Shown here: positions 34,488-43,695 of the stretch, in pieces
Numbering within the stretch: the first letter of the stretch is position 1
How the letters are laid out: the number at the start of each line of letters is the position of its first letter
NCBI RefSeq assembly: GCF_014836985.1
Contig: NZ_JACSPU010000002.1
Span: 372,001-436,000, forward strand
Length of the DNA: 64,000 bases
From: Planococcus wigleyi
Lineage (GTDB): Bacteria; Bacillota; Bacilli; Bacillales_A; Planococcaceae
Direction of reading: 5' to 3'
The notes under the pieces: model-generated
What the model saw: the letters and a program-made list of their open reading frames with translations, nothing else
Databases searched by the model: none
Told to the model about the DNA's origin: nothing
Translations under genes and position numbers: made by a program

Positions 34488-34841
34488 TTATTTCTTAAAC
34501 AGTTCTTCCAATGCGTCTTCTGTAGAAGAGTCAGCCAATTTGACGTTTGAACGGTAAGCGGCCCTTGTGATCAGATGTCCCGCAACCGGTGCAGTCAAAA
34601 AGACAAAAATAATGCCCAGAATAAGCCGAACGCTGATAAAGTTTTCGGATGCCCAGAAATAGATGAATGTTCCCGACAGCGACAATAGCACGGCTAAAGT
34701 AGAACTTTTAGTAGCTGCGTGTGAACGGGTATAAACATCCGGCAACCGAAGGATACCGATTGCGCTGATCACCGCCATGATGCTTCCGATCAAAATAAGA
34801 AAAACGCCGAAGTACTCAACGATCGTGTTTATGTTCAACGA
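34488..34841 (-). CDS. mrpG: Na+/H+ antiporter subunit G
   Basis: This 117-aa protein has three membrane segments. It matches MrpG/PhaG: IVEYFGVFLILIGSIMAVISAIGILRLPDVYTRSHAATKSST and TAPVAGHLITRAAYRS. TTG 34841 is chosen because AAAGGGG lies 8 nt before it; the upstream TTG 34859 precedes that site. It overlaps mrpF by 26 nt and is the last gene of the operon. Confidence 0.92.
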   Translation of the reverse strand, partial: SLNINTIVEYFGVFLILIGSIMAVISAIGILRLPDVYTRSHAATKSSTLAVLLSLSGTFIYFWASENFISVRLILGIIFVFLTAPVAGHLITRAAYRSNVKLADSSTEDALEELFKK

Positions 34842-35100
34842 TATCGCCCCTTTCAACAAAACGCGCTAAAGCCAGTGTGCTGATGAATGCCAGAATTCCC
34901 ACAATCAGGATGACTTCGAGAAATGCATGCGTGTTGAGGACAACAGAAAATACAGCGACTCCTGAAATCAGGTTAACGCCGATCATGTCCAGGGCCACAA
35001 CGCGGTCGGGCATGGAAGGGCCGCGGATAATCCGATAGAGGGCCAGGATGATTGCCAATATGAAAAGGGACAAGGCGATGGTCAGTATCGTATTAATCAA
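34816..35100 (-). CDS. mrpF: Na+/H+ antiporter subunit F
   Basis: This 94-aa protein has three helices, with YRIIRGPSMPDRVVALDMIGVNLISGVAVF, the MrpF signature including the conserved Asp. It overlaps mrpE by 4 nt. Confidence 0.93.
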   Translation of the reverse strand: MINTILTIALSLFILAIILALYRIIRGPSMPDRVVALDMIGVNLISGVAVFSVVLNTHAFLEVILIVGILAFISTLALARFVERGDIVEHKHDR

Positions 35101-35582
35101 TTTCTCGTCACCTCCATAATCGCTTTTTCAAATACCTTGATGGATTTCAGTACGGAATCCCGGGAACTTTCCACATCCATTGCATGGATATAGAAAACTT
35201 TTCCGTCCGGCGATACTTCCATCACCACGGAACCGGGTGTCAATGTCAGCAGAAGGGCTAGCGTAGTCAATTCGTAATCGCCTTCCATACTATGTTCATA
35301 AGTAAAGATGCCGGGTTTTATATTGAGCTTTGGGCTGAGGATCTGTTTCATGATCAGCAAGCTGGATTGTGAAAGTTCCGAAATGAAAATCAGCAATAAC
35401 TTAAGCGCGGAGAAGACGCGCAGTAAATAGAACTTGGTCCCGAAAAATCGGTGCATCAGAAAAAGGATTCCAATACCGATCAAATAACCGGTCAGAAAAG
35501 TCGTCGGATAAAAAGCGTCTTCATCCATCAGCAAGGTCCATAGAAAAGCAATGGTGATATTTAAGAGGAACTGAGCCGGCAC
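35097..35582 (-). CDS. mrpE: Na+/H+ antiporter subunit E
   Basis: This 161-aa protein has an N-terminal membrane pair (residues 5-50) and the MrpE cytoplasmic portion with LLTLTPGSVVMEVSPDGKVFYIHAMDV. It is required for assembly of the Mrp complex. It lies 30 bp after mrpD. Confidence 0.93.
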   Translation of the reverse strand: MPAQFLLNITIAFLWTLLMDEDAFYPTTFLTGYLIGIGILFLMHRFFGTKFYLLRVFSALKLLLIFISELSQSSLLIMKQILSPKLNIKPGIFTYEHSMEGDYELTTLALLLTLTPGSVVMEVSPDGKVFYIHAMDVESSRDSVLKSIKVFEKAIMEVTRN

Positions 35583-35612
35583 TTTGATTCACTCCTTTCA
35601 ATGATTAATAGA

Positions 35613-37100
35613 TTACTGAATCAGCCCTAGAACCGCATCAATGTAAATCCCAGGATTCAGTAATGTTTCAGCTGCATCTGTGACATAGGGCGCCATGCCT
35701 TCGGTACCCAGACCAATGCCGATTGTCAAAAGGACAAGAGCCAGGCACGGCCATAAAACGCCTTTTCGCAATGGCGGTTGTTCTTCTTTACTGACGATGG
35801 TTTCACCCCAGAAGCAATTTTTGAAGACGCGAAGCAACGAGTAAAGAACGAAGATGCTGGAAAGGAGAGCCAGTGCCAGCAATACGTAAGAACCGCTATC
35901 GATGGCTGCGCCTGAAATCAGCACTTTCCCGATAAAACCGCTGAGTGGCGGGATTCCTGCAAGTGACAGCATGGTAACGAAGAAAGACCATCCCAATAAT
36001 GGATAGTTCTTCATGAGTCCACTCATGCCCGCCATTTTAGAAGTTCCGCTTAGTGTGATCATGGTACCGACAAGCAGAAACAGCAAAGCTTTGGCGACCA
36101 TATCATGGATCAGGTAGTAGATGGATCCTTCAATGGATGCTGGAGTGGAAATCGCCAACCCAACCAATATGAAACCGACCGCAATAACCACGTTATAAGC
36201 CGCAATCGTGCGGATGTCGTTAAAGGCAATGGCCCCGAGGCTGCCGCCGATTAAAGTAAGTGCAGCCATGATGCCAATCAGCAGATGCGTAGTTTCCGGC
36301 TGATGATAAAAAATCAATGAGAATGTACGGAAGAGGGCATAAATGCCAACCTTCGTCAATAACGCGCCGAAAAGAGCGGACGTCACAATAGGCGGTGAGC
36401 TATAGGATCCCGGTAGCCAGAAGTACAGAAGCAATCCGGCTTTTAAGCTGAAAACGATCAAAAAGACGATGCTGATAGTGGTCAGAAGAGGGGTTTGTCC
36501 TACTTCAGCAACCCGTTCAGCCACATGCGCCATATTCAAAGTACCGACCGCTCCATAAAGGAAAGCCAGTGCGACCAGGAAGAACCAGGACGAAACGATA
36601 TTGATGGATACATACTTGATGGCTTCCCGCAGTTGGCGTTTGGAATTACCCAAAGTCAGAAGTACATAGGAAGACAGCAGCATGACTTCAAAGCAGACAA
36701 ACAAATTGAACAGATCGCCTGTCAAAAAAGAACCGTTGACACCGGCTATAAGAAACAGCACGGAAGGATAAAAATACATCGTCTGCAATTCTTTGCTAGT
36801 GGAGATTAAGGCATAGCTCAGGCAAATCGCCGTTACAATGCTGGAAGTCAGCACTAGCAGAACAGAAAAGGAATCGGCAACGAACAGAATGCCGAAAGGT
36901 GGCTCCCAACCGCCGAAATCCAAACGGAAAATCCCGTCGGTCTGGACTTTATGCAAAAGGTAAACTGAAATGCCTGATGTAACCAGCATGCTGGCAATGC
37001 TGATCCACGCTTGGACTCGGCCGTACGTACGAAGGAAAATCAGCAATACACCCACAACAATCGGAAGCAGCATAGGAAGCACTAAGAGATTATTCATCAT
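35613..37100 (-). CDS. mrpD: Na+/H+ antiporter subunit D
   Basis: This 495-aa protein with about 14 helices is homologous to respiratory complex I subunits NuoL/M/N. It contains GDLFNLFVCFEVMLLSSYVLLTLG with the conserved Glu of TM5, the lysine in AGLLLYFWLPGSYSSPPIVTSALFGALLTKVGIYALFR, and GIPPLSGFIGK. Together with MrpA it forms the proton path. It overlaps mrpC by 11 nt. Confidence 0.95.
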   Translation of the reverse strand: MMNNLLVLPMLLPIVVGVLLIFLRTYGRVQAWISIASMLVTSGISVYLLHKVQTDGIFRLDFGGWEPPFGILFVADSFSVLLVLTSSIVTAICLSYALISTSKELQTMYFYPSVLFLIAGVNGSFLTGDLFNLFVCFEVMLLSSYVLLTLGNSKRQLREAIKYVSINIVSSWFFLVALAFLYGAVGTLNMAHVAERVAEVGQTPLLTTISIVFLIVFSLKAGLLLYFWLPGSYSSPPIVTSALFGALLTKVGIYALFRTFSLIFYHQPETTHLLIGIMAALTLIGGSLGAIAFNDIRTIAAYNVVIAVGFILVGLAISTPASIEGSIYYLIHDMVAKALLFLLVGTMITLSGTSKMAGMSGLMKNYPLLGWSFFVTMLSLAGIPPLSGFIGKVLISGAAIDSGSYVLLALALLSSIFVLYSLLRVFKNCFWGETIVSKEEQPPLRKGVLWPCLALVLLTIGIGLGTEGMAPYVTDAAETLLNPGIYIDAVLGLIQ

Positions 37101-37428
37101 CAGAACCTCTCATTGCGCTTAGATTGTCCGTTCCCAGTTCCTGATGGGCGCGGTAGGCAAGCACCAGGATAAACGCCGTCACCGCAAAACTGATGACAAT
37201 GGCAGTTAAGATTAATGCCTGCGGCAATGCATCGACATAGGTTTCGGCTTCTTCGCCAAGCAACGGCACCGCTCCTAATTTAAGGCCGCCCATCGACAAG
37301 ATCAACAGATGGACTGCGTGGGACAGAATCGCTGTCCCCAATATGACACGTACAATATTTTTGGATAATACAAGATAGATGGCGACCGTGGTAAGGACGC
37401 CGACCAAAATAATGATCAATGATTCCAC
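37090..37428 (-). CDS. mrpC: Na+/H+ antiporter subunit C
   Basis: This 112-aa, three-helix NuoK homologue has VLSKNIVRVILGTAILSHAVHLLILSMGG and PQALILTAIVISFAVTAFILVLAYR. The start is GTG 37428. It follows the mrpB stop by 3 nt. Confidence 0.95.
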   Translation of the reverse strand: MESLIIILVGVLTTVAIYLVLSKNIVRVILGTAILSHAVHLLILSMGGLKLGAVPLLGEEAETYVDALPQALILTAIVISFAVTAFILVLAYRAHQELGTDNLSAMRGSDDE

Positions 37429-37431
37429 AGG

Positions 37432-37854
37432 CTACTCATCCTCACTTATGCTAAGAATAATATTCACGACAACGCCGACTACAGTCAACGCGATGCCGCC
37501 TTCAAATACGGTGACGGTGGCAAGTTCGGTTTTGCCGAATATCGGCAAGTCGAAATAGCCGAAGCTTTGGCTTAAGAAAGCCCCGCCGAAAAACATCGGG
37601 GCTATTCCGCTGATCATTGCCAACAATACACCAAGTGCAGAGAGCTTCTTGAAATCGATGGGCAATGCTCCGCTGACAGTTTCCGAATCGTAGGATAGGA
37701 ACATCAGCACAAATGCCGAAGCAATTACCAATCCGCCGATAAATCCTCCTCCCGGTTCATTGTGGCCGGAAAAGAACAAGTAAATGCCGAAAGTTAAAAT
37801 AATCAAAACAACGGCTTTCGATACGGTTTTTAAAATCACATCATTGATGTTCAT
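37432..37854 (-). CDS. mrpB: Na+/H+ antiporter subunit B
   Basis: This 140-aa protein has four helices and the MrpB signature FSGHNEPGGGFIGGLVIASAFVL (about residues 30-52). ATG 37854 is chosen (MNINDVILKTV); an in-frame start at 37875 is possible but lies inside the mrpA end without a clear ribosome site. It overlaps mrpA by 14 nt. Confidence 0.93.
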   Translation of the reverse strand: MNINDVILKTVSKAVVLIILTFGIYLFFSGHNEPGGGFIGGLVIASAFVLMFLSYDSETVSGALPIDFKKLSALGVLLAMISGIAPMFFGGAFLSQSFGYFDLPIFGKTELATVTVFEGGIALTVVGVVVNIILSISEDE

Positions 37855-40243
37855 CTTTTCCCGACCCCTTTCCAACTTTTAAGCGGATCAATGTATAGAC
37901 GCCAAGTCCGGCAATGAACAGAACAAGTGATTCCAGCATAGTATCAAAAGCGCGGAAATCGCCCAAAATGGCATTGACGATATTCTCTCCTCCTGCAAGT
38001 TCATAGGAATCTTCGAAGTACCCGGAGATGCTTTCGAATAATTCCCCGCTGTTGACGGTCAAGCCGATCAATGTAACGGTCACTCCGCCGCCGATGGCAA
38101 TAAGTGCGTTCCGAATTTTTGTCCGTTTTGGAGAATCTTCTTTTTTCCATTCAGGCAAAAAGTTAAAGCACAGCAGGAATAATGTGGTGGTCACCGTTTC
38201 GATGACCAATTGCGTCAATGCCAGATCCGGTGCGCGGAACAACACAAAGAAAATGGCGATGGAGAAGCCAAGCACACCATTCAGTAAAATAGCTGTCAAG
38301 CGGGACTTGGCAAATAAGATGCTGACTGCTGCAACTGCCATTACGGCTACAAGCATGCCCTCATAAATGCTGATGGGTGAATCGGCCATCAAATCCACGG
38401 ATAACGCACCAGTGATGAGAAGTGCGCCGCCGGCTGTGGCAATAAAGAAAATGAAGATATAGGCAAAGTAAGCTGGCAAGTGGCCAGTCATATAATGGGT
38501 TGTGATCCAATTGGCAACTCTTTTCAAATCCTTCAAGAAAGAATTATAAAGCACGGTGAACGTCCAATCTGCAGGCTGCAGGCGGTAGATTTTAAACCAG
38601 CTGCGGAAAGTAAGGAAAAGAAGCGTCCCTACAATTACGATTCCCAACGTCATAAACAATTCAGTGTTAAAACCATGCCATGCCGAAATCTGAGGTGCTG
38701 CACCTGAAATTCCAGGGATTACACCGTTCAATGCCGGCCGAAGCAGATAGTCCCCCAATAGATTAGGGGCGAAAAACAAACCGATGATCAATATACAAAG
38801 GATGGCAGGTGAAATGAGCATACCGATTGAGGGTTCTACAGGCTGTTTGTCCAGCTTTTTCAGCTGAGATGAACCGAAGAACGTGCGGAATACCAAAATC
38901 ATGCAATAAACGAAAGTGAAGACCGAAGCGATCCAGGCAATAACAGGAATGAGCACGCCCCATGCAGAAACGCCGAAAGCTGGGAGTCCGGCCGCATTGA
39001 CCGTAGCTGTGAAAAACATTTCCTTACTTAGGAAACCGTTGAAAAACGGCAGCCCCGCCATTGAAAAGCTGCCGATGACAGCAAATGTGAACGTGATCGG
39101 CAAGAAGGCCATCAAGCCGCCCAGACGCCGTATATCACGTGTGCCGACCTGGTGATCGATGATACCGACTGCCATGAAAAGTGCACCTTTAAATGTGGAA
39201 TGGTTGACGAGGTGGAACAAGGCTGCAAAAATGGCTAAACCGTATAAAGCCCCTTGTTCACCGTCGCCGAAATACATAGCTGCTGAGCCAAGTCCTAACA
39301 AGCTCATGATCAGACCCAGTTGGCTGATCGTTGAATAAGCGAGCAGGGCCTTTAAGTCCGTCTGCCGGACGGCACAGAATGCCCCCCAGAATAAGGTGAT
39401 AAGCCCGACAATAGTGATGGTCCAGAACCAGGAAGCGTTGCCGGCAAAAATCGGTGTGAAACGGGCAACTAGATAAAGCCCCGCCTTTACCATCGTGGCA
39501 GAATGCAGATAGGCACTGACCGGTGTCGGTGCTTCCATCGCATCCGGCAGCCAGATATGGAATGGGAATTGTGCTGATTTAGTGAACGCGCCAAGAAGCA
39601 CTAAGAACATCGCCGGATAAAACAGCGCATGGTCTGTGTACTGGCCGATGACAGCGATAATTTCCCGGATGCTGAAGGTGCCGGTCATGGAATGCAGCAT
39701 CATGAATCCAGCAAGCATCCCCAATCCGCCAAATACAGTGATCAGCAGAGATTTTTGTGCGCCGTAGCGCGAATTTTTACGATGGTACCAGAAAGCAATC
39801 AGCAGGAAAGAAGAGATGCTGGTCAATTCCCAGAAGACATAGAGCACAAGGAGGTTATCAGATAGAACGACACCGAGCATAGCCCCCATGAATAACAACA
39901 GGTAAGCATAGAAATGCGGGAAGGAGTCGGATGGTGAAAGGTAGTAGATGGAGTAAAGAACGACTAGGCTCCCCATACCGGTTATCAGTAAAGCCAAAAT
40001 CAAACTGAGTCCATCAAGATAAACGGTAAAGTTGATGCCTAATGAGGGAATCCAATTAGCTGTCTGGTTAAGGACTTCGCCAACTGAAATAGCAGGAATT
40101 TGCAAGGCGAAAATGATGAACAATGCAGTAGGTACCAGCAGAACGAGCCAGCCGATATGCAAACTGCCTATGCGATTATGTATAAGTGGAATCAAAGCGG
40201 TAGCAATGAAAGGAATTAAAATGGCGATAATCAATAAATACAC
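37841..40243 (-). CDS. mrpA: Na+/H+ antiporter subunit A
   Basis: This 800-aa protein with about 20 helices is the largest Mrp subunit. The NuoL-like core contains LLVLYVFWELTSISSFLLIAFW (TM5 Glu), FPFHIWLPDAMEAPTPVSAYLHSATMVKAGLYL and FHLVNHSTFKGALFM. The C-terminal extension (about 600-800) carries the MrpB-like domain with FRAPDLALTQLVIETVTTTLFLLCF. The complex exchanges external protons for internal sodium and supports alkali and salt tolerance. The start is GTG 40243, 7 nt after AGGAGG. It is the first gene of mrpABCDEFG. Confidence 0.96.
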   Translation of the reverse strand: MYLLIIAILIPFIATALIPLIHNRIGSLHIGWLVLLVPTALFIIFALQIPAISVGEVLNQTANWIPSLGINFTVYLDGLSLILALLITGMGSLVVLYSIYYLSPSDSFPHFYAYLLLFMGAMLGVVLSDNLLVLYVFWELTSISSFLLIAFWYHRKNSRYGAQKSLLITVFGGLGMLAGFMMLHSMTGTFSIREIIAVIGQYTDHALFYPAMFLVLLGAFTKSAQFPFHIWLPDAMEAPTPVSAYLHSATMVKAGLYLVARFTPIFAGNASWFWTITIVGLITLFWGAFCAVRQTDLKALLAYSTISQLGLIMSLLGLGSAAMYFGDGEQGALYGLAIFAALFHLVNHSTFKGALFMAVGIIDHQVGTRDIRRLGGLMAFLPITFTFAVIGSFSMAGLPFFNGFLSKEMFFTATVNAAGLPAFGVSAWGVLIPVIAWIASVFTFVYCMILVFRTFFGSSQLKKLDKQPVEPSIGMLISPAILCILIIGLFFAPNLLGDYLLRPALNGVIPGISGAAPQISAWHGFNTELFMTLGIVIVGTLLFLTFRSWFKIYRLQPADWTFTVLYNSFLKDLKRVANWITTHYMTGHLPAYFAYIFIFFIATAGGALLITGALSVDLMADSPISIYEGMLVAVMAVAAVSILFAKSRLTAILLNGVLGFSIAIFFVLFRAPDLALTQLVIETVTTTLFLLCFNFLPEWKKEDSPKRTKIRNALIAIGGGVTVTLIGLTVNSGELFESISGYFEDSYELAGGENIVNAILGDFRAFDTMLESLVLFIAGLGVYTLIRLKVGKGSGKDEHQ

Positions 40244-40561
40244 GGCAGAACCTCCTGAAATGAGTTAAAAATCATTAATGAATGGAAAAATCAATGAGCG
40301 GGTATATAATAAGGGAAAAAGGTTTCGCTTTTCCTGCAATATGATATGATAAGGGCTCCCAAAGCAGTCAATGTAAATTATACAGGAAATCCGGGGATTT
40401 TTCATTTCTCAGCTAGCGCCAAAGTGGAAAGAAGAGAATTCTTTTTGAGAACTGTAATTTGAATGTGCACAAAAGCCCTTGATTTTTTAAAATAGAAGAA
40501 GTATAATTTCATGGTTTTGAATTTCAGGATAGACATTATATTTTCAGGGGGGTGAACATAA
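40244..40561. other. 318-bp divergent region between mrpA and the Usp gene
   Basis: It holds the Usp promoter at 40479-40507. On the minus strand TTGACT (complement near 40360) is a possible -35 for mrp, although the matching -10 is poor. No riboswitch or small gene is recognised. Confidence 0.5.
40479..40507 (+). promoter_or_regulatory. SigA promoter of the Usp-domain gene
   Basis: TTGATT (40479-40484), 17 bp, TATAAT (40502-40507). Confidence 0.8.
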
Positions 40562-41254
40562 ATGAAAAAAATCAGAGGACGAATGGATGAAAGTATCCTG
40601 GTATGTGTGTTTTATGGTCCTAATGGCGAACGATTAATCAGCCGTGGCCATCGACTTGCCAGCATGCTTGATTGCCCGTTGTACATTTTAACGGTGGATC
40701 CGACATCTATTAACGAATTTGACGCTGAAAAGGCTTCTTATATTGAACGATGGAAAGAGCTTGCGGAAGAATACGAAGCTGAAGAGTTTATTGTTCGTGA
40801 TAATGAAAAACGCCCCTCTGCAAAAGTGATTGCAGAAGTGGCTCATGAATTCAACATCACGCAAATTATCATTGGGCAAACTGCCAGAAGCAGATGGGAA
40901 GAAATCACAAAAGGATCATTCCTCAATATGCTGCTTCGCGAAATTCCATTTGTTGATCTGCATGTTGTCTCAGTGGCTCGCACAGTCAAAGGCGTTGAAG
41001 GGGACGAATTCGAGAAAGGCGTACGCTGCTACCTGGTGAAAGATGGGGACAGCTACAAAATCAACTTTACGCAATCGAAAAAATGTCAGATTGAAGGGAT
41101 TTTCTTTAAAGAAATCGGTACTGATTTTGATAACGGGATCTTTAAATTCATGCATGACAATAAATTATATCAAGCGGAAGTGACAGACGACCGTATCGAT
41201 TTGCCTGAAATTATTGATGCTTGCCTGGACAAAGAATTAGTGAAAAACAAATAG
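40562..41254 (+). CDS. KdpD-like universal stress (Usp) domain protein
   Basis: This 230-aa protein resembles the Usp domain of the potassium sensor KdpD without any kinase part. Residues 8-140 contain ESILVCVFYGPNGERLISRGHRLASMLDCPLYILTVD and FNITQIIIGQTARSRWEEITKGSFLNMLLREIPFVDLHVVS, the KdpD pattern. Residues 150-230 form an extra domain (VRCYLVKDGDSYKINFTQSKKCQIEGIFFKEIG) that I do not recognise. KdpD-Usp domains bind nucleotides, including c-di-AMP, in several Firmicutes. Its position divergent from the mrp operon hints at a role in cation homeostasis, but this is inference. GGGGGGTGA precedes ATG 40562. Confidence 0.75.
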   Translation: MKKIRGRMDESILVCVFYGPNGERLISRGHRLASMLDCPLYILTVDPTSINEFDAEKASYIERWKELAEEYEAEEFIVRDNEKRPSAKVIAEVAHEFNITQIIIGQTARSRWEEITKGSFLNMLLREIPFVDLHVVSVARTVKGVEGDEFEKGVRCYLVKDGDSYKINFTQSKKCQIEGIFFKEIGTDFDNGIFKFMHDNKLYQAEVTDDRIDLPEIIDACLDKELVKNK

Positions 41255-41261
41255 CTTAAAC

Positions 41262-41295
41262 AAGGCTGCTTCGCCATCGAGGCAGCCTTTTCTTT
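41262..41295 (+). terminator. terminator of the Usp gene
   Basis: Stem AAGGCTGC / GCAGCCTT then TTCTTT. Confidence 0.8.
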
Positions 41296-41314
41296 GCTTA
41301 AAAGGAGAATATTG

Positions 41315-41953
41315 ATGAAGAAATCTAAAAGATTGACGCCGCTTATCCCAAAGGAATTGGAAACCCGTACTTTCTCAACAGCCCTAGATGATAATTACAT
41401 AAGCAATTGCCGGGTCTCTCAGGAAACGATCGACTTCGCCACTGAAGAAGCACTTCATATCGACAAGGTGGTATTTGAGAATGTCAATTTTCTGGAGACA
41501 AGCTGGCCGCGCTCGGAATTTGTCGATGTCGTGTTTCTGAACTGTGATCTGTCAAATGCGGATTTGAGCCGTGCAGTTTTCCATCGGACTGAGTTCCGAA
41601 ACTCCAAATTGCTTGGCGTTAATTTTGCGGAAGCAGGAATCCGCCACACTCTTTTCGAAGAATGCCTGATGAATTACGCGACCTTCGGCTTTACTTTATG
41701 CAACACCGTTTCTTTCGTTTCCTCCTCGCTGCGTTTTGCAGACTTTTATCAAATGGAACTGAAAAACAGCGAATTCCAAATGTGTGAATTGAATGATGTC
41801 AATTTCACGGAAACCAGTCTTAAGGGCATCGACCTTAGCACGAATTCCTTCGAAAGCATTCAGGTTTCGATTGAAAAACTTCAAGGGTGCAAAGTGTCTC
41901 CAAATCAGGCGATCGCTTTTGCACGGCAAATGGGAATGATCATAGAAAACTAA
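41315..41953 (+). CDS. pentapeptide-repeat protein
   Basis: This 212-aa protein folds mainly from A(D/N)LxX pentapeptides: FENVNFLETSW, FVDVVFLNCDLSNADLSRAVFHRTEFRNSKLLGVNFAEAG, then FADFYQMELKNSEFQMCELNDVNFTETSLKGIDLS. These give a right-handed quadrilateral beta helix. Some members (Qnr, MfpA) shield topoisomerases from quinolones, but the family is broad and that role is not claimed. ATG 41315 lies 7 nt after AAAGGAG. It is monocistronic with a strong terminator. Confidence 0.88.
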   Translation: MKKSKRLTPLIPKELETRTFSTALDDNYISNCRVSQETIDFATEEALHIDKVVFENVNFLETSWPRSEFVDVVFLNCDLSNADLSRAVFHRTEFRNSKLLGVNFAEAGIRHTLFEECLMNYATFGFTLCNTVSFVSSSLRFADFYQMELKNSEFQMCELNDVNFTETSLKGIDLSTNSFESIQVSIEKLQGCKVSPNQAIAFARQMGMIIEN

Positions 41954-41971
41954 TATTATAGAAGAAACATG

Positions 41972-42012
41972 AAAAAATGCCCGGCAGTTTTAAGCTGCCG
42001 GGCATTTTTTTT
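41972..42012. terminator. terminator after the pentapeptide gene
   Basis: Perfect 11-bp stem ATGCCCGGCAG / CTGCCGGGCAT flanked by A-run and T-run. Confidence 0.9.
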
Positions 42013-42060
42013 GAAGCTTTTATTGGTGTATTGATGTTCGTTAATTGATGTCGAGCTTGT

Positions 42061-42197
42061 TTGCGCTTTTCTTATTGTCCAGTTCCAGCTGCCAGATTCT
42101 AGGGTCATAAGCCACTCTGGCTATGCGGCTGAAGAAACGCCGCTACGCCAGTGCGTCTTATGCCCGTCGAATCTACATGGCAGCTTGCGCTTTTCTT
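42061..42197. repeat. palindromic repeat element bounded by TTGCGCTTTTCTT
   Basis: TTGCGCTTTTCTT occurs at both ends (42061-42073 and 42185-42197) as a direct repeat. Inside is a long imperfect dyad: GCTGCCA/TGGCAGC, GATTC/GAATC, CATAAG/CTTATG, CACT-TGGC/GCCA-GTG and a central GCGGC-TGAAGAAAC-GCCGC. It abuts the dtpT stop codon. The layout matches the small extragenic palindromic elements found in many copies in Bacillales genomes; I have only one copy here. Confidence 0.6.
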
Positions 42198-42198
42198 G

Positions 42199-43695
42199 TT
42201 AACGGACACCTTTCATGAATTGCTGAATACGTGGAGCGAAGATGAACAATAGGATACTGAGGGCGATAGAAGCTCCCCCGATGATTCCAAAGTACATCAT
42301 TTCGTTTTCCACTGTATAGAATTTAACCAATTGTGCGTTGATTGCCTGAGCGGCAGCGTTGGATAGGAACCACAAACTCATTGTCTGAGCTGAGAAAGCA
42401 GCAGGCGCCAATTTGGTAGTTGCTGATAGTCCCACCGGAGATAGGCAAAGTTCACCCAGTACAACAATGAAATAACTCAAGACAAGCCAAAGGGGATTAA
42501 CCAATGCTGCTGGTCCGCCAAAGTAGGCCGGTAATAGGATAACCAGGAACGATAAGCCGGCAAACAGCAGGCCGAGTGAAAATTTCTGTGGAATAGACGG
42601 TTGTCTGCTTCCCAGTTTAACCCAAAGCCAAGCGAAAACCGGAGCCAGTGTAATGATGAATAAAGGATTCAGGGATTGGAACCAGGCAGGGGAAATAGTG
42701 ATTCCTGCGAATTCAAGGTCCGTACGCGTATCAGCGTAGGCGGCAAGAATAGTTGATCCCTGTTCCTGTATTGCCCAGAACATAACGGAGGCGATGAACA
42801 ATGGAATATAAGCCAATAAATGTGAGCGTTCCACTTCTGTTGTTTTTTTGCTGCGGTACATAACCGTGAAATAAGCGATTGGAATCAAAATACCAAAGAT
42901 ACCGACAAGTGCAACAAAGCTGTTAAAAGTCAATAGACCTGTTGGAATTCCGATAGCGACTGCCGCTGCAATAATCACAGTAGCAATAGTGAAGATCAGA
43001 ATTGTTGTTTTGCGTTCTGAAGGCAATAATGGGTTCGGTACAACTGTTCCTGCCAATCCAAGATTTTTCTTCTTTGTGGCGATAAAAATTACTAAACCGA
43101 GGAACATACCGACTGCTGCAATACTGAATCCCAGATGGAAGTTGATATCCATGCCGACAGTACCGACGATTAAAGGTGCCAGGAAGCCACCCATATTAAT
43201 ACCCATATAGAAAATGCTGAAGCCGGCATCACGTCGGTCATCATTGTCTGCATAGATTTCACCGACAACACTTGAAACGTTCGGTTTCAATAACCCGGTA
43301 CCAAGGACAATCAAGACCATGGAAACAAAGAACAAAGCGAGATTTCCAGGAATTGCAAGAGCGATATGCCCAAGCATGATCAGGATACCGCCATAAAATA
43401 CAGCTTTTGAGGTTCCGAATATCCGGTCTGCCAGCCAGCCGCCGATAATTCCGGACATGTAAACAAGAGAACCGTAAATAGACATGATAGATAAAGCGGT
43501 AGTTTGATCAAGGCCGAGTCCGCCATCGGAAATTTCGTAGTACATATAGAAAACCAGAATGGCTCTCATCCCATAATAGGAGAACCGTTCCCAGAACTCA
43601 GTAAAGAATAGCGTAAAAAGTCCTTTAGGTTGACCAAAGAAGCCTTTTTGAGGAACGCTATCGACAATCTCTTGTCGAGAATATTTTTCTGACAT
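42199..43695 (-). CDS. dtpT: POT/PTR family di-/tripeptide transporter
   Basis: This 498-aa protein has 14 membrane segments. The POT signatures are clear: FTEFWERFSYYGMRAILVFYMYY (E-x-x-E-R-F-x-Y-Y near residue 32), GGWLADRIFGTSKAVFYGGILIMLGH and GTGLLKPNVSSVVGEIY. FSIFYMGINMGGFLAPLIVG follows. It imports small peptides with protons. ATG 43695 lies 8 nt after GGAGG; an in-frame upstream start (43710) is inside that site. The repeat element at 42061 forms its 3' region. Confidence 0.94.
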   Translation of the reverse strand: MSEKYSRQEIVDSVPQKGFFGQPKGLFTLFFTEFWERFSYYGMRAILVFYMYYEISDGGLGLDQTTALSIMSIYGSLVYMSGIIGGWLADRIFGTSKAVFYGGILIMLGHIALAIPGNLALFFVSMVLIVLGTGLLKPNVSSVVGEIYADNDDRRDAGFSIFYMGINMGGFLAPLIVGTVGMDINFHLGFSIAAVGMFLGLVIFIATKKKNLGLAGTVVPNPLLPSERKTTILIFTIATVIIAAAVAIGIPTGLLTFNSFVALVGIFGILIPIAYFTVMYRSKKTTEVERSHLLAYIPLFIASVMFWAIQEQGSTILAAYADTRTDLEFAGITISPAWFQSLNPLFIITLAPVFAWLWVKLGSRQPSIPQKFSLGLLFAGLSFLVILLPAYFGGPAALVNPLWLVLSYFIVVLGELCLSPVGLSATTKLAPAAFSAQTMSLWFLSNAAAQAINAQLVKFYTVENEMMYFGIIGGASIALSILLFIFAPRIQQFMKGVR

